Shown here in pieces: positions 29,985-40,098 of a stretch of 64,000 nucleotides of DNA. Within the stretch, counting starts at the first letter, position 1; the number at the start of each line of letters is the position of its first letter. The translations under genes and the position numbers were made by a program. This stretch comes from Bacteroidota bacterium (GTDB lineage: Bacteria > Bacteroidota > Bacteroidia > 2-12-FULL-35-15). The stretch lies in assembly GCA_947449315.1 (NCBI GenBank), contig CANFRC010000007.1:62001-126000 (forward strand), given 5' to 3'. A model generated the notes under the pieces. The model was given only the letters and a program-made list of their open reading frames with translations. It did no database searches and had not been told where the DNA came from.

Positions 29985-31189
29985 TCCCATTTTCACCGCC
30001 ACATATCGATCAAAAAATTATTGACGAAGTCACAAAAGTCCTTAAATCAGGATGGATCACTACTGGTCCACGAACAAAATTATTTGAAAAAGAGTTGACA
30101 AGGTATTGCGGCAACAAAAATACATTGTGTTTAAATAGTGCTACAGCTGGATTAGAGATCATGCTCAGGTGGTTTGGAGTTCAAGAAGGTGACGAAGTCA
30201 TTCTTCCGGCCTACACTTATTCCGCTACGGCTAATGTGGTTGTTCATTGTGGAGCTAAGATTGTTTTTGTTGATGTTAATCCAACTGATTTTAATATTTC
30301 GGTCTCAAATATTGAAAAAGCAATTACTTCCAAAACAAAAGTTATTATGCCGGTTGATTTTGGAGGACATGTTTGTGATTATGATGAATTAAATGCTTTA
30401 GTAGTTAAACACAAAGACAAATTTATTCCACAAACGGAAGAGCAAAAAATATTAGGCAGAATCTTGATTTTATCTGACTCAGCTCACTCATTTGGTGCTT
30501 CATACAAAGGTAAAAAGGCGGGTTCGCTTACCGATGTTTCAGTTTTTTCTTTTCATGCGGTTAAAAATCTCACAACTGCAGAAGGCGGTTCTGTAGCGCT
30601 TAATCTTCCTGCACCTTTTGATAATGAAGCTGTTTATAAAGCACTTTGCATTAAAACATTGCATGGTCAAGATAAAGATGCGCTGGCAAAAACACAAAAA
30701 GGGAATTGGAAATACGATATTGTTGAGGCGGGTTACAAATGTAACATGACTGATATTATGGCTGCAATTGGACTTGTTGAGCTTGAAAGATATGATTCTG
30801 AAACGTCTAAAGTTAGAGAACATATATTTAAGCAGTATGATGCTGCTTTTTCTCAATTTGACTGGGCTCAATTACCTGAATATAAAACCAAGGATAAAAC
30901 ATCGTGTTATCATTTGTACGCTCTCCGAATAAAAGGAGTGACCGAAGACCAGAGAGATGCAATCATCAAAGAAATTTTTGATTGCGACGTTTCTGTGAAT
31001 GTGCATTTTATTCCTGTTCCTATGATGACTTATTACAAAGGACTTGGTTACACTATCAAAGATTACCCGGTAACCTATGATAATTTTTCCAGAGAGATCT
31101 CTTTGCCTGTATATTTTGATCTAACCGATGAGATGGTTAAGACCGTTATTGCTGCTGTTGTAGCCTCTGTAAAGAAAGTGATTAGTTAA
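29981..31189 (+). CDS. DegT/DnrJ/EryC1/StrS family aminotransferase
   Basis: IPFSPPHIDQKIIDEVTKVLKSGWITTGPRTKLFEKE; SFHAVKNLTTAEGGSV (PLP Lys region). Confidence 0.93.
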   Translation: MIPFSPPHIDQKIIDEVTKVLKSGWITTGPRTKLFEKELTRYCGNKNTLCLNSATAGLEIMLRWFGVQEGDEVILPAYTYSATANVVVHCGAKIVFVDVNPTDFNISVSNIEKAITSKTKVIMPVDFGGHVCDYDELNALVVKHKDKFIPQTEEQKILGRILILSDSAHSFGASYKGKKAGSLTDVSVFSFHAVKNLTTAEGGSVALNLPAPFDNEAVYKALCIKTLHGQDKDALAKTQKGNWKYDIVEAGYKCNMTDIMAAIGLVELERYDSETSKVREHIFKQYDAAFSQFDWAQLPEYKTKDKTSCYHLYALRIKGVTEDQRDAIIKEIFDCDVSVNVHFIPVPMMTYYKGLGYTIKDYPVTYDNFSREISLPVYFDLTDEMVKTVIAAVVASVKKVIS

Positions 31190-31206
31190 TTTAATCTAAA
31201 TGTATT

Positions 31207-31794
31207 TTGAAACGAATCTTTGACATATTTTTTTCTTTCATAGGATTATTGATGTTATTGCCAATCTTTGTAATAATTGGCTTTGTAATATTTATTGATT
31301 CTCGGGGTGGAATTTTTTACAAACAGTTAAGAGTAGGTAAGAATAATGTTGATTTCTATCTTTTGAAGTTTCGTTCCATGAAAATAAATGCTGATAAAAG
31401 TGGTTTGTTGACTGTTGGCGGAAAGGATAGTAGAATAACAAATGTTGGGTATTTTTTAAGGAAATATAAAATGGATGAATTGCCTCAATTAATCAATGTG
31501 CTTTTTGGAGACATGAGTTTGGTTGGTCCACGCCCTGAAGTAAGGAAATATGTCGATATGTATTCGGAGGTTCAAAAAAAGGTATTAAGCGTAAAACCGG
31601 GATTAACAGACTATGCCAGCATTGAATATCGAAATGAAAACGAATTGCTAGGTCAGGTTGACGATCCAGAAAAAGTATATATAAATGAAATTATGCCTGC
31701 AAAATTGCAGATGAATTTAAAATATATAGAAAATCAAAGTCTAGCTACAGATATAAAAATTATTTTCAGAACACTGGGAAAGATTGTAAGTTAA
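31207..31794 (+). CDS. Undecaprenyl-phosphate sugar phosphotransferase (small, PglC-like)
   Basis: MKRIFDIFFSFIGLLMLLPIFVIIGFVI; YLLKFRSMKI; MDELPQLINVLFGDMSLVGPRPEV. TTG start. Confidence 0.92.
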   Translation: MKRIFDIFFSFIGLLMLLPIFVIIGFVIFIDSRGGIFYKQLRVGKNNVDFYLLKFRSMKINADKSGLLTVGGKDSRITNVGYFLRKYKMDELPQLINVLFGDMSLVGPRPEVRKYVDMYSEVQKKVLSVKPGLTDYASIEYRNENELLGQVDDPEKVYINEIMPAKLQMNLKYIENQSLATDIKIIFRTLGKIVS

Positions 31795-32669
31795 GACTCT
31801 CCTAAAGAGCCTAACAAACCTTTCAGTTCCTCGCTTTTATCAGGATATCCTAGTTTTTCATAGGAAGAGATTAAGTTACGCAAAAGCCTTTTTATGATTT
31901 CGAGATTAGAGCAAGGCTCGTAAAAAAGTGCTAAAGGCTCTAATTTTAATTGCTTTAAAAAAGCATCAATTTCCTTTTGTCCAAATACTGCGCCTTTACT
32001 AAATGGGTTGATGTAAAAAAATACATTACTTCCTTCATTTCCTTTTGTTGATGGAACTCCCATGTGTTCAATGTCAACATAACATAAAATAAAATGTTCT
32101 GGAAGATTTACACCATAAATGGGTATATCAAGGCTCTGAGCAATAATGGTATAAATAATTGAAAGCAACAGAGGATTACCTTTTTTGCTTTCTAATACAT
32201 TGTTGATATATGAATTTTGTGGCGCGTGATAATTAGTCGTATTCCCGCTGAAATTATGTACATCAAATAAGATATGGTTTATGATCTTCACCTTTTCAAG
32301 TGCAGTTAAATTTTCATTCAGCTCTAACCACACATCTTGTTTTATTTGATCAATCATTTTCTTGATCTTAGCAACATCAATATCAGGATATTGATAGCGG
32401 GCAATCAACAAAGCTCCTTCCAGCAGATTTTGCTGTTCGGGATGTGACCATTCTTTTAAAGCATCTTTGATAAGATCAAATTGGATCTGGTGGATGATAT
32501 TCTCGATCCTGTTTTGAATCAACGTATCGAAGGAATGTTCCCATGCATCCTCTAGAACAGGAATCACCTCTTGTCCTAACGATAAAAACTTCATACTAAC
32601 TTGCTTAAATACCGACTCATCGGGATCGTCTAACAAGCTAATAAGTGCATTGATTTCCTGTTTGTTCAT
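31791..32669 (-). CDS. Transglutaminase-like/SirB1 family protein
   Basis: Central FNFSGNTTNYHAPQNSYINNVLESKKGNPLLLSIIYTIIAQSLDIPIYGVNLPEHFIL-type SirB1 pattern. Confidence 0.85.
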   Translation of the reverse strand: MNKQEINALISLLDDPDESVFKQVSMKFLSLGQEVIPVLEDAWEHSFDTLIQNRIENIIHQIQFDLIKDALKEWSHPEQQNLLEGALLIARYQYPDIDVAKIKKMIDQIKQDVWLELNENLTALEKVKIINHILFDVHNFSGNTTNYHAPQNSYINNVLESKKGNPLLLSIIYTIIAQSLDIPIYGVNLPEHFILCYVDIEHMGVPSTKGNEGSNVFFYINPFSKGAVFGQKEIDAFLKQLKLEPLALFYEPCSNLEIIKRLLRNLISSYEKLGYPDKSEELKGLLGSLGES

Positions 32670-32748
32670 ACACGTTGGATAAACTATTTACACAAAAATA
32701 GACTGCAGGAATCAGTTATTTATAGTCTCCATCAATAAGATTTCAACT

Positions 32749-33624
32749 TTACTTTGTTAATCTCTCCAGTACAAGCTGTATTAATTTCTCCACTGCAATG
32801 TGATAATTTTTGCTGTATTGCTTCGCTACTCGATTTGCTATAATAGCACAAACAGTGCATGTTTGATGCCCTAATAGAGCTCCTAAACCATAGAGCGCAG
32901 AGGTCTCCATTTCGAAGTTGGTGATGCGGTTTTCATTAAATCTGAAATCGGTCAATTGTTGATTAAAATCTTCCACCCATGGTGTTAATCGCAATTTTCT
33001 TCCTTGTGGCCCATAAAAGCCTGGAGCTGTAGCTGTTACCCCTTTAATGAGGTCAAACCCTATTTTTTGGATCAAAGCCTCTGAGCCTTTTATTGCGTAT
33101 GGATATGGTAAATTTTTATCCCAGTTCGTTTGTTGAATGAATGCTTCCGAAAGTGCATTGTCATTTACCTTAGGAAGATCCAGGTAATAGTTCAGTAAAC
33201 CATCAAAACCTAATCCGTGAGATGACACGACAAAATGATCGACTGGAATGTCCTGTTGCAATGCTCCAGAAGTTCCAATGCGCACAATATTTAAACTGGT
33301 ATGTTCTTTTTTAATGGTTCTGCTTTTTAAATCAATATTTACTGCGGCATCTAACTCATTCAATAAGATATCGATATTGTCAGTTCCAATTCCTGAAGAC
33401 AGAACCATGATTCGTTTTCCATTTAATGTGCCTGTATGGGTTACAAATTCTCTATTTTGAATTTTAAAATCTACTGTGTCAAAAAAGTTGGAAACAGTTT
33501 CTACACGTCCTTGATCACCAACAATAATAATGTTTTCAGCAATGTTTTCTGGTAAAAGGTTCAAATGATAAACGCTTCCGTTCGGATTAAGAATTAGTTC
33601 TGTTTCTGGTATGATATTGCTCAT
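32749..33624 (-). CDS. Nucleoside phosphorylase (uridine phosphorylase-like)
   Basis: IIVGDQGRVETVSNFF, VLSSGIGTDNIDILLNELDA, IVRIGTSGALQ, NFEMETSALYGLGALLGHQ. Confidence 0.9.
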   Translation of the reverse strand: MSNIIPETELILNPNGSVYHLNLLPENIAENIIIVGDQGRVETVSNFFDTVDFKIQNREFVTHTGTLNGKRIMVLSSGIGTDNIDILLNELDAAVNIDLKSRTIKKEHTSLNIVRIGTSGALQQDIPVDHFVVSSHGLGFDGLLNYYLDLPKVNDNALSEAFIQQTNWDKNLPYPYAIKGSEALIQKIGFDLIKGVTATAPGFYGPQGRKLRLTPWVEDFNQQLTDFRFNENRITNFEMETSALYGLGALLGHQTCTVCAIIANRVAKQYSKNYHIAVEKLIQLVLERLTK

Positions 33625-33719
33625 TTTTAAGATCTGTTAAATAAGGATTGCCTAAATTTGTTATTAATCAATTAATTAGTTTAATTTGTGAATACCTTCT
33701 TCAAAAGTATTCAAAATTT

Positions 33720-34607
33720 ATGATTCAATCTACCAATAAAATATTAGTTCCAATTGATTTTTCAGAACAATCGTTAGTTGCGTTGGAGCAGTCTTATAAT
33801 TTAGCTCGTGAATACGATGCTGAAATAACATTACTTCATGTCATTGAGGAACATGGGGTGTTGTCCAAATTTTTCTCCCACCAGCAAAACGATGATTTTA
33901 AACACAATGTTCAAAAAGAGCTGGATGATTTAGCTTCGGATGTTGAGAAAAAAAGCAAAGTGAAAGTAAATACGCTAATTGCAAAAGGAACTATTTATGA
34001 AAAAGTGGCTGAAGTAGCAGAACTTATTAATGCTACGATGATAGTCATGGGCACCAATGGTGATGAAGGTAAACGAAAGAGATTTATAGGCTCGAATGCC
34101 CTTCGAGTTGTTCGAGAATCTACTGTTCCTGTTATAACGATTAAAGGGAAACATCACCGTAATGGGTGTAAAAATATTGTACTTCCTTTGGATCTTTCAA
34201 AAGAAACGAGAGAAAAGGTAACGAAAGCGATTGAACTTTCTAAATTATTTAACGGAGCCACCATCCGAGTTGTTTCGGTTTTATTTACCACAGATGAATT
34301 TATTGTGAATCGTCTCACACGACAATTAGGACAAGTGAAAACATTTCTGGAAAAGGAAGGTGTGGAATGTACAGCCGAAATAGTAAAAGGAATAAAAGGT
34401 GAAGAGACGTTGGCGGCAAATATTCTTGAATATGCAAATAGGGTAGAGGGCGACCTAATTATGATAATGACTCAACAAGAAGTTGATTTTACACAGTATT
34501 TTATTGGGTCTTCTGCACAAGAAATAATTAATCACTCTACCATTCCTGTGCTTAGTATACGTCCCGTTCATAAAAAAGACTTAACCACATTCCCAAATCC
34601 GTATTAG
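33720..34607 (+). CDS. Universal stress protein, two UspA domains
   Basis: ILVPIDFSEQSLVALEQSYNLA...MIVMGTNGDEG; second domain ends QEIINHSTIPVLSIRP. ATG 3720-type start set at 33720. Confidence 0.88.
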   Translation: MIQSTNKILVPIDFSEQSLVALEQSYNLAREYDAEITLLHVIEEHGVLSKFFSHQQNDDFKHNVQKELDDLASDVEKKSKVKVNTLIAKGTIYEKVAEVAELINATMIVMGTNGDEGKRKRFIGSNALRVVRESTVPVITIKGKHHRNGCKNIVLPLDLSKETREKVTKAIELSKLFNGATIRVVSVLFTTDEFIVNRLTRQLGQVKTFLEKEGVECTAEIVKGIKGEETLAANILEYANRVEGDLIMIMTQQEVDFTQYFIGSSAQEIINHSTIPVLSIRPVHKKDLTTFPNPY

Positions 34608-34653
34608 TATAAGAAGATAATTAAATAATTAAATCATTTCAAAAAATAAACAC

Positions 34654-35556
34654 ATGAACACTTTTACCATCCAAAAAATTCTTATTCCAATTGATTTCTC
34701 GGAAACATCTTTACTAGCTATTGAACATGCTGGTTTTATGGCTCAATTATTTAAAGCGGAATTAGTTTTATTACACGTTGTTGAAAACAACTTCGAGAAA
34801 TTTAGTGTGATATCCCCTGAACTAAGGATTTCAGCTCCTTCCGATTTAATAAATGCTATTGAGAAAAGATTAGAAGAAACCGCTGCCGACATTAGAAGCA
34901 AATATGGTGTTAAATCAACCTGTGTAACATCCTCTGGAAATATTTTCAATGAAATTGTTTCAATTTCAAAAGAACACAGTGTAGATTTAGTTGTGATGGG
35001 AACGCATGGTACTTCTGGCGTTGTTGAATTCTTTATCGGTAGCAATACCTACAAAATGGTTACGCAATCCGAATGTCCTATCATTTCAGTTCAGGCACAT
35101 GCTAAAAAAATTGGTTTTAATGATATATTATTACCAATTGATGATTCACTACATTCTCGTCAGAAAGTGAACCACGCAATAGCATTGGCTAAACATTTTG
35201 CGTCAACCATTCATATTCTTGGGTTGGACGATTCTAAAAAGGACGAGACTGCTCATAAAAAATTCGAGCTCAAACTCGAGCAGATTCAAGCTTACCTTAA
35301 AAAATGCGATATTCCTTCAACTTGTAAAACTATAGCAGGTAAAAATCAAGCAAAGGTTTCTTATGAGTATGCTAAATCTGTGAATGCCGATTTGATCGTT
35401 ATTATGACAGATCAGGAAGAAGATATTACTGGTAGGCTTATGGGTACATTTGCACAGCAAATCATTAATCATTCAAAAATTCCAGTAATGAGTATTCAGC
35501 CCGTACAAGGATATGTTGAATTCCCTCACCTAGGAGGTGGTTATCACGGAGCATAA
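34654..35556 (+). CDS. Universal stress protein, two UspA domains
   Basis: ILIPIDFSETSLLAIEHAGFMA...LVVMGTHGTSGVVEFFIGSNTYKMV; paralogous to the preceding gene. Confidence 0.9.
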   Translation: MNTFTIQKILIPIDFSETSLLAIEHAGFMAQLFKAELVLLHVVENNFEKFSVISPELRISAPSDLINAIEKRLEETAADIRSKYGVKSTCVTSSGNIFNEIVSISKEHSVDLVVMGTHGTSGVVEFFIGSNTYKMVTQSECPIISVQAHAKKIGFNDILLPIDDSLHSRQKVNHAIALAKHFASTIHILGLDDSKKDETAHKKFELKLEQIQAYLKKCDIPSTCKTIAGKNQAKVSYEYAKSVNADLIVIMTDQEEDITGRLMGTFAQQIINHSKIPVMSIQPVQGYVEFPHLGGGYHGA

Positions 35557-35568
35557 ATAACACAAAAT

Positions 35569-35604
35569 AAAAAAGCCTTCTATGCATGTATAGAAGGCTT
35601 TTTT
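35569..35604. terminator. Bidirectional rho-independent terminator
   Basis: AAAAAAGCCTTCTAT-gcatgt-ATAGAAGGCTTTTTT, 15-bp perfect stem between convergent genes. Confidence 0.85.
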
Positions 35605-35620
35605 TATGAACGGTTGTTTC

Positions 35621-36358
35621 TTATTTTGTCAAACTCCCAAATACTCTTTTCAAGATGTCTGTTACCCTGGCAACAGGGTCTTTTCTGATTTTTAACTCTT
35701 CATCGGCAATCAATTTGAATAATCCTTGCAAAGCTCTGTCTGTAACATAAGCAGTAAGATCTGGATTTTGTTTTTCTACAAATGGAACTTTATTGTATCC
35801 TGTGATGATAGGATTCCAATATTTTGTCAATTCCACTTTATTAATAGCTGTTTGAACTACAGGGGTGAATTTTGTTTTTAACTCAGCAGTTGTCTTATCT
35901 TTTAAATACTGTGTAGCTGCATTGTCTGCTCCTTTTAATATTGCAAATCCATCGCCAATGCTCATGCCTTTAATTGCATTGATAAAAACAGGAGCGGCAT
36001 CTTTTGCAGCTTCTTCTGCAGCTTTGTTCAAGGTCATTTCAAATTTTTCTACTTGAGACCCCATTCCGAATTTTACTGCCCAGTCTTTCACCTTTTGTGC
36101 TTCTGGAGGAAAAGGAATGAATAAGGCAGGATTTTTATAATAACCATCAACTTTAGATGCAAATGCACTTGAGTTGTTTGTACCAACGGTTAACGCATCT
36201 CTTAAACCATTTATTACTTCATCGTTTGTTAAAGGGTTTTCTGCAGGTTTACCAGCTGTTACAACACTTTTAGCTGCGTTTGCTGTTTGCTGTATTTGTT
36301 GTGAAGTACATGCAGCTAACATCAATATTGTTAACGCAGGAAGAATTATTTTTTTCAT
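35621..36358 (-). CDS. DUF4197 domain-containing lipoprotein-like protein
   Basis: Lipobox-like LTILMLAACTS; LTNDEVINGLRDALTVGTNNSS...GYYKNPALFIPFPPEAQKV pattern of DUF4197. Confidence 0.85.
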   Translation of the reverse strand: MKKIILPALTILMLAACTSQQIQQTANAAKSVVTAGKPAENPLTNDEVINGLRDALTVGTNNSSAFASKVDGYYKNPALFIPFPPEAQKVKDWAVKFGMGSQVEKFEMTLNKAAEEAAKDAAPVFINAIKGMSIGDGFAILKGADNAATQYLKDKTTAELKTKFTPVVQTAINKVELTKYWNPIITGYNKVPFVEKQNPDLTAYVTDRALQGLFKLIADEELKIRKDPVARVTDILKRVFGSLTK

Positions 36359-36374
36359 TTTTTTAGTTTTTAAT

Positions 36375-36986
36375 TTATTTTATTTGAAAATCGAGCAGTT
36401 TTTCATTTTCGATAGAAGCTTGCAGTCTGTCGCCAATTTCAACATTACCAACACCTTCCGGTGTTCCGGTGTAGATCAGGTCCCCCTTTTTTAGCGTAAG
36501 AAACGTTGATACATATGCAATAATAGTATCGAATGAAAACAAAAGATCTTTTGTATTTCCTTTCTGAACTACTTTTCCGTTTATTGTCAATTGAAAATTT
36601 ATATCATTTAAATCCTTCAGATTTTTTTTGTCAATGAATTTGCCAATAGGTGCGGAGCCATCAAACGCTTTCGCTTTTTCCCACGGCAGGCCTTTTTCTT
36701 TGCATTTCGCTTGAATATCACGAGCAGTAAAGTCAATGCCTATTCCAATCTCGTCATAGTATTTATGGGCGAATTTTGGTTCAATATTTTTCCCTGGTTT
36801 ATTGATTTTCATGACCAATTCTACTTCATGATGAATTTCTTTTGAAAAATCTGGATAGTAAAAAGGTGCATTGTCTTTAATTATTGCTGTATCCGGCTTT
36901 AAAAAAAAGACAGGCTCCGTTGGAACCGCAGCATTCATTTCTTTTGCATGTTCGGCATAATTTCTACCGATACAAATTATTTTCAT
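36375..36986 (-). CDS. Fumarylacetoacetate hydrolase family protein
   Basis: KIICIGRNYAEHAKEMNAAVPTEPVFFLKPDTAI; GTPEGVGNVEIGD. Confidence 0.92.
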   Translation of the reverse strand: MKIICIGRNYAEHAKEMNAAVPTEPVFFLKPDTAIIKDNAPFYYPDFSKEIHHEVELVMKINKPGKNIEPKFAHKYYDEIGIGIDFTARDIQAKCKEKGLPWEKAKAFDGSAPIGKFIDKKNLKDLNDINFQLTINGKVVQKGNTKDLLFSFDTIIAYVSTFLTLKKGDLIYTGTPEGVGNVEIGDRLQASIENEKLLDFQIK

Positions 36987-37021
36987 AGCACTTAAAATTT
37001 TGATTCAAAAAACAACTCTTA

Positions 37022-37834
37022 TTATTTATTGAAAGCCATTCGTAATTTTATTTCTGTTAAAACCTTTTTCGTATATAATGGAAAGTCACCATTTAGCATC
37101 CATGAATAATACGATGGTTCTTCTCTTAGCACTTGCTCAACAGGCTTCCCTGTATGTTTCCCAAAATTAAAAACTTCAACATTGTTTTCGTTGAAAATGA
37201 TTCTTCCTGCGAGGTCTGCATTTTTATTGATGTTTGTAAAATCGTGTAATGCTTTAATGTCATTTTTAACCGGATTCGATTTTACTCCTTTCCGATCTTC
37301 AAATTCAACACCGTCATATTTTTCGAGTTGAGCTAAAAATACTTCATAGGTAGCTTCAATGTCTGCTTGTGCACTATGAGCATTGATGATCTCTTTGCCA
37401 CAATAAAATTTATACGCTGCTTTTAAAGTCCTTTGCTCCATTTGATGAAAAATGTTTTGTACATCAACGAATCGTCTTCCTTTCAGATCAAAATCGATCT
37501 CTGCACGTAAAAATTCTTCAACTAATATCGGGATATCAAATTTGTTGGAGTTGTATCCGGCTAAGTCGCAATCTTTCAAGAATTCTGCCAGACTTTTTGC
37601 GATTCCTTTAAATGTTGGCTCGTTTGCGATATCGGCATCATAAATGCCATGAATTTCCGATGATTGAATAGGAATAGGAATAGTTGGGTTGATCCTTTTT
37701 GTTTTTACTTCTTTCGATCCATCTGGGGAAATTTTCAATATTGCAATCTCTACAATTCTGTCGGAAGCTACATTTACGCCGGTTGTTTCAAGGTCAAAAA
37801 AAGCAATCGGGCGAGTTAAATTGGGTTTTATCAT
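37022..37834 (-). CDS. 3'-5' exonuclease (DnaQ-like)
   Basis: IAFFDLETTGVNVASDRIVEIAILK; GYNSNKFDIPIL; NAHSAQADIEAT (ExoI/II/III motifs). Confidence 0.9.
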   Translation of the reverse strand: MIKPNLTRPIAFFDLETTGVNVASDRIVEIAILKISPDGSKEVKTKRINPTIPIPIQSSEIHGIYDADIANEPTFKGIAKSLAEFLKDCDLAGYNSNKFDIPILVEEFLRAEIDFDLKGRRFVDVQNIFHQMEQRTLKAAYKFYCGKEIINAHSAQADIEATYEVFLAQLEKYDGVEFEDRKGVKSNPVKNDIKALHDFTNINKNADLAGRIIFNENNVEVFNFGKHTGKPVEQVLREEPSYYSWMLNGDFPLYTKKVLTEIKLRMAFNK

Positions 37835-38082
37835 TATATAATTTAAGAATTAAAATTTCGATGGAGCAAATTTATTTTTAAAGTGCAAATTGTTTTTTAG
37901 TTTCTTTTAGACGTATTCCAATGTCGAAATTTTAAAAACACATCCGTTGCTGTTTGATTGGCATCGGCTTTTTCAAAATCAACGTTGAGATGGCACTTTT
38001 ATTTCTTTCTATAAGCCTTAATACATGCTGGGTACCAAAGTACAAAAAATGTGTTTTAGTTAAAAGAATAAGTTCAAAAAAT

Positions 38083-38121
38083 CAGAAAGCGCCCATTATT
38101 TGGAATAATGGGCGCTTTCTG
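38083..38121 (-). terminator. Rho-independent terminator downstream of PD40 gene
   Basis: 18-bp perfect stem CAGAAAGCGCCCATTATT-tgg-AATAATGGGCGCTTTCTG followed on the minus strand by ATTTTTTG. Confidence 0.8.
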
Positions 38122-38139
38122 AAAGATGTTTATTCATTT

Positions 38140-39900
38140 TTAATTTGCGGATACTCTTACAAACTGATACTTTTCATAGATTGCTCTATTCGTTAAATAA
38201 TCCTGCTGATATTCAGGTCCATCTACAATGGTTTGAATATCTGTGAAACTAATTTTATCTATTGAAATACCGCGTGCTTTTAATGCAGTTATGAGTTGCT
38301 CTTTTATTTTATCTTTTCGTATTATCGATAATTCATTATTTGTTAGATAAGCTTTTGTTGGCACTTTTGAAGCACTTGAAATAATCGACAAGCTAATTGC
38401 GCCTTTGGACTTATAAAGTTCTTCCAAATGATTAATATAGTCCTTAAATGGCTTACCATTTACATCCGTTTGTGTTACGTTGTATTTGAAGTACGTCTCA
38501 AAAATAAACTTATTGGATGGAACACCTGTGCTGCCATCTTTCATGTTGCTATCTTTGTTTATTTCAAGATTAGTCGTACTTAGAGGCTCCTCTTTCTTTT
38601 CCGGTAAAGAAGCCATATAAATGTCTTTTCCTCCATATCCTTCAGGGCGAATAGAAGAATAGTATCCTCTTTTTCCATCCGATGATGTTACATAAAAAAC
38701 ATCATCATCTGTTGTGTTGATAGGGTAGCCCATATTTAATGGTTCATTCCAGGCATTTGATTTTTCATTTCTAGTAGCGTAGAAAACATCAAACCCTCCC
38801 ATTGTTTGGTGTCCTTTTGAACTAAAATACAAAGTATTTCCATTGGGATGAATATATGGAGACTCTTCATCATATGGAGTATTGATTGGTGCTCCAAGGT
38901 TTTGTGCTGAGCCCCATTGGCCATTCGGTAATTTTATTGATTTCCAAATATCACGTCCACCTAGTCCCCCCGGGCGATTACTTACAAAATATAACGTGTT
39001 TCCATCCGTACTCAAGAAAGCGCTGGTTTCCCATTGAGGGCTATTGATATCCGACCCCATTGCTTGAGGGGTTCCATCTAGTTTACTCAAATAAATATCA
39101 CCACCATTTACATCTTTGTAAAGTAAAAGAGTTTGCGCATCTGCAGTTAAGCCTAAATTAGCCTCATTTGAAGTGGTATTGATGTTTTGACCAACAGATA
39201 CAGGAGACGTCCAGGTGCTATCCGTTTTTTTGTGAGCAATATAAATGTCCTCGAAAAATTGACCGTCATCCGTTTTTTCGCCACCAGTGCTTTCGGTTCT
39301 TCTAGACGTGAACATAATGGTTTTCTCATCCGGCGAAAGGATAGAGCTGTAATCCGGATATCCACTATTTACAGTATTTCCCAGATTTTTTAACACAAGG
39401 TTAGTAGGAGCTGCTACCAAAGCCTTTCCATTGTTACTTATTTCAATTTGTCTATCAACATCTTTTAAAAGACTTTCTAGTTTAGGACGAAGGAAAGATT
39501 TGAATTTTTCATAGCTTGCAATCGCTTCGTCGAATTTGTAATCATAATGAAGTGCTTGCCCGAAGTAATAGTAGGCATGAACAGGAGCCGATTTTTGAGA
39601 TGGTTTTACATCATCATATGTTTTAGAAACGTTTGCGATTGCTTTCTTGAGATAGGGAAGTGCTTTCCCTTTATCGTCTTCGGTTTTCAAATAACAATAA
39701 CCGATTTTGTAATTGATGTTAGCATTGGAAGAGTCGATTGCATATGCTTCCAAGTAATTTTGCAATGCAAGTACATAATTACCTTCTAAAACAAGGTAGT
39801 TACCCTCGGTAAATTTTTTTCGGTAATCGCGATTTGGAGCTTGAGAAAAGCTGAAGGAAGAAATAAAAATACAGAATAAAATGAGAATCTTTTTTTTCAT
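38140..39900 (-). CDS. TPR/PD40 (WD40-like beta-propeller) protein, OmpA-associated type
   Basis: TPR-like N terminus; repeats TIMFTSRR, TLYFVSNRPGGLGGRDIWKS, TLYFSSKGHQTMGGFDVFYA, GYYSSIRPEGYGGKDIYMA. Start set at ATG 39900 (MKKKILILFCIFISSFSFSQA signal peptide), not the ORF-track start 39978. Confidence 0.88.
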   Translation of the reverse strand: MKKKILILFCIFISSFSFSQAPNRDYRKKFTEGNYLVLEGNYVLALQNYLEAYAIDSSNANINYKIGYCYLKTEDDKGKALPYLKKAIANVSKTYDDVKPSQKSAPVHAYYYFGQALHYDYKFDEAIASYEKFKSFLRPKLESLLKDVDRQIEISNNGKALVAAPTNLVLKNLGNTVNSGYPDYSSILSPDEKTIMFTSRRTESTGGEKTDDGQFFEDIYIAHKKTDSTWTSPVSVGQNINTTSNEANLGLTADAQTLLLYKDVNGGDIYLSKLDGTPQAMGSDINSPQWETSAFLSTDGNTLYFVSNRPGGLGGRDIWKSIKLPNGQWGSAQNLGAPINTPYDEESPYIHPNGNTLYFSSKGHQTMGGFDVFYATRNEKSNAWNEPLNMGYPINTTDDDVFYVTSSDGKRGYYSSIRPEGYGGKDIYMASLPEKKEEPLSTTNLEINKDSNMKDGSTGVPSNKFIFETYFKYNVTQTDVNGKPFKDYINHLEELYKSKGAISLSIISSASKVPTKAYLTNNELSIIRKDKIKEQLITALKARGISIDKISFTDIQTIVDGPEYQQDYLTNRAIYEKYQFVRVSAN

Positions 39901-39938
39901 TAATGGAGTAGCGATTTTGAAAAAAGTAATGATAATAT

Positions 39939-39973
39939 ATAAATATAAATATAAATATAAATATAAATATAAT
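39939..39973. repeat. Hexanucleotide tandem repeat (ATAAAT)n, five perfect copies plus a partial
   Basis: ataaat x5 at 39939-39968 then ataat; ~40 bp upstream of the PD40 gene start. Confidence 0.9.
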
Positions 39974-40098
39974 ATCATAGTAACATACTAAAAAATAAAT
40001 ATTTTATAGTATAATTATCAACCAATAAAATAGTGGCGTTTACTTTCTAGAAAGAATTAAAAAACTAACCAATAATGGAACAAGTACCCGACTTCTTA

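Noticed and set aside
31791-31794. Stop codons of two convergent genes sharing TTAA
   Set aside because: Curious but common in compact genomes; no functional claim.
33720-35556. Tandem UspA genes as a novel system
   Set aside because: Paired universal stress proteins are common; ordinary paralogous duplication.
39901-39978. Upstream start (39978) of the PD40 ORF encoding YLYLYLYLYLY
   Set aside because: The ATG at 39900 gives a proper signal peptide; the extension is the ATAAAT repeat read as protein. Kept only as an alternative hypothesis.
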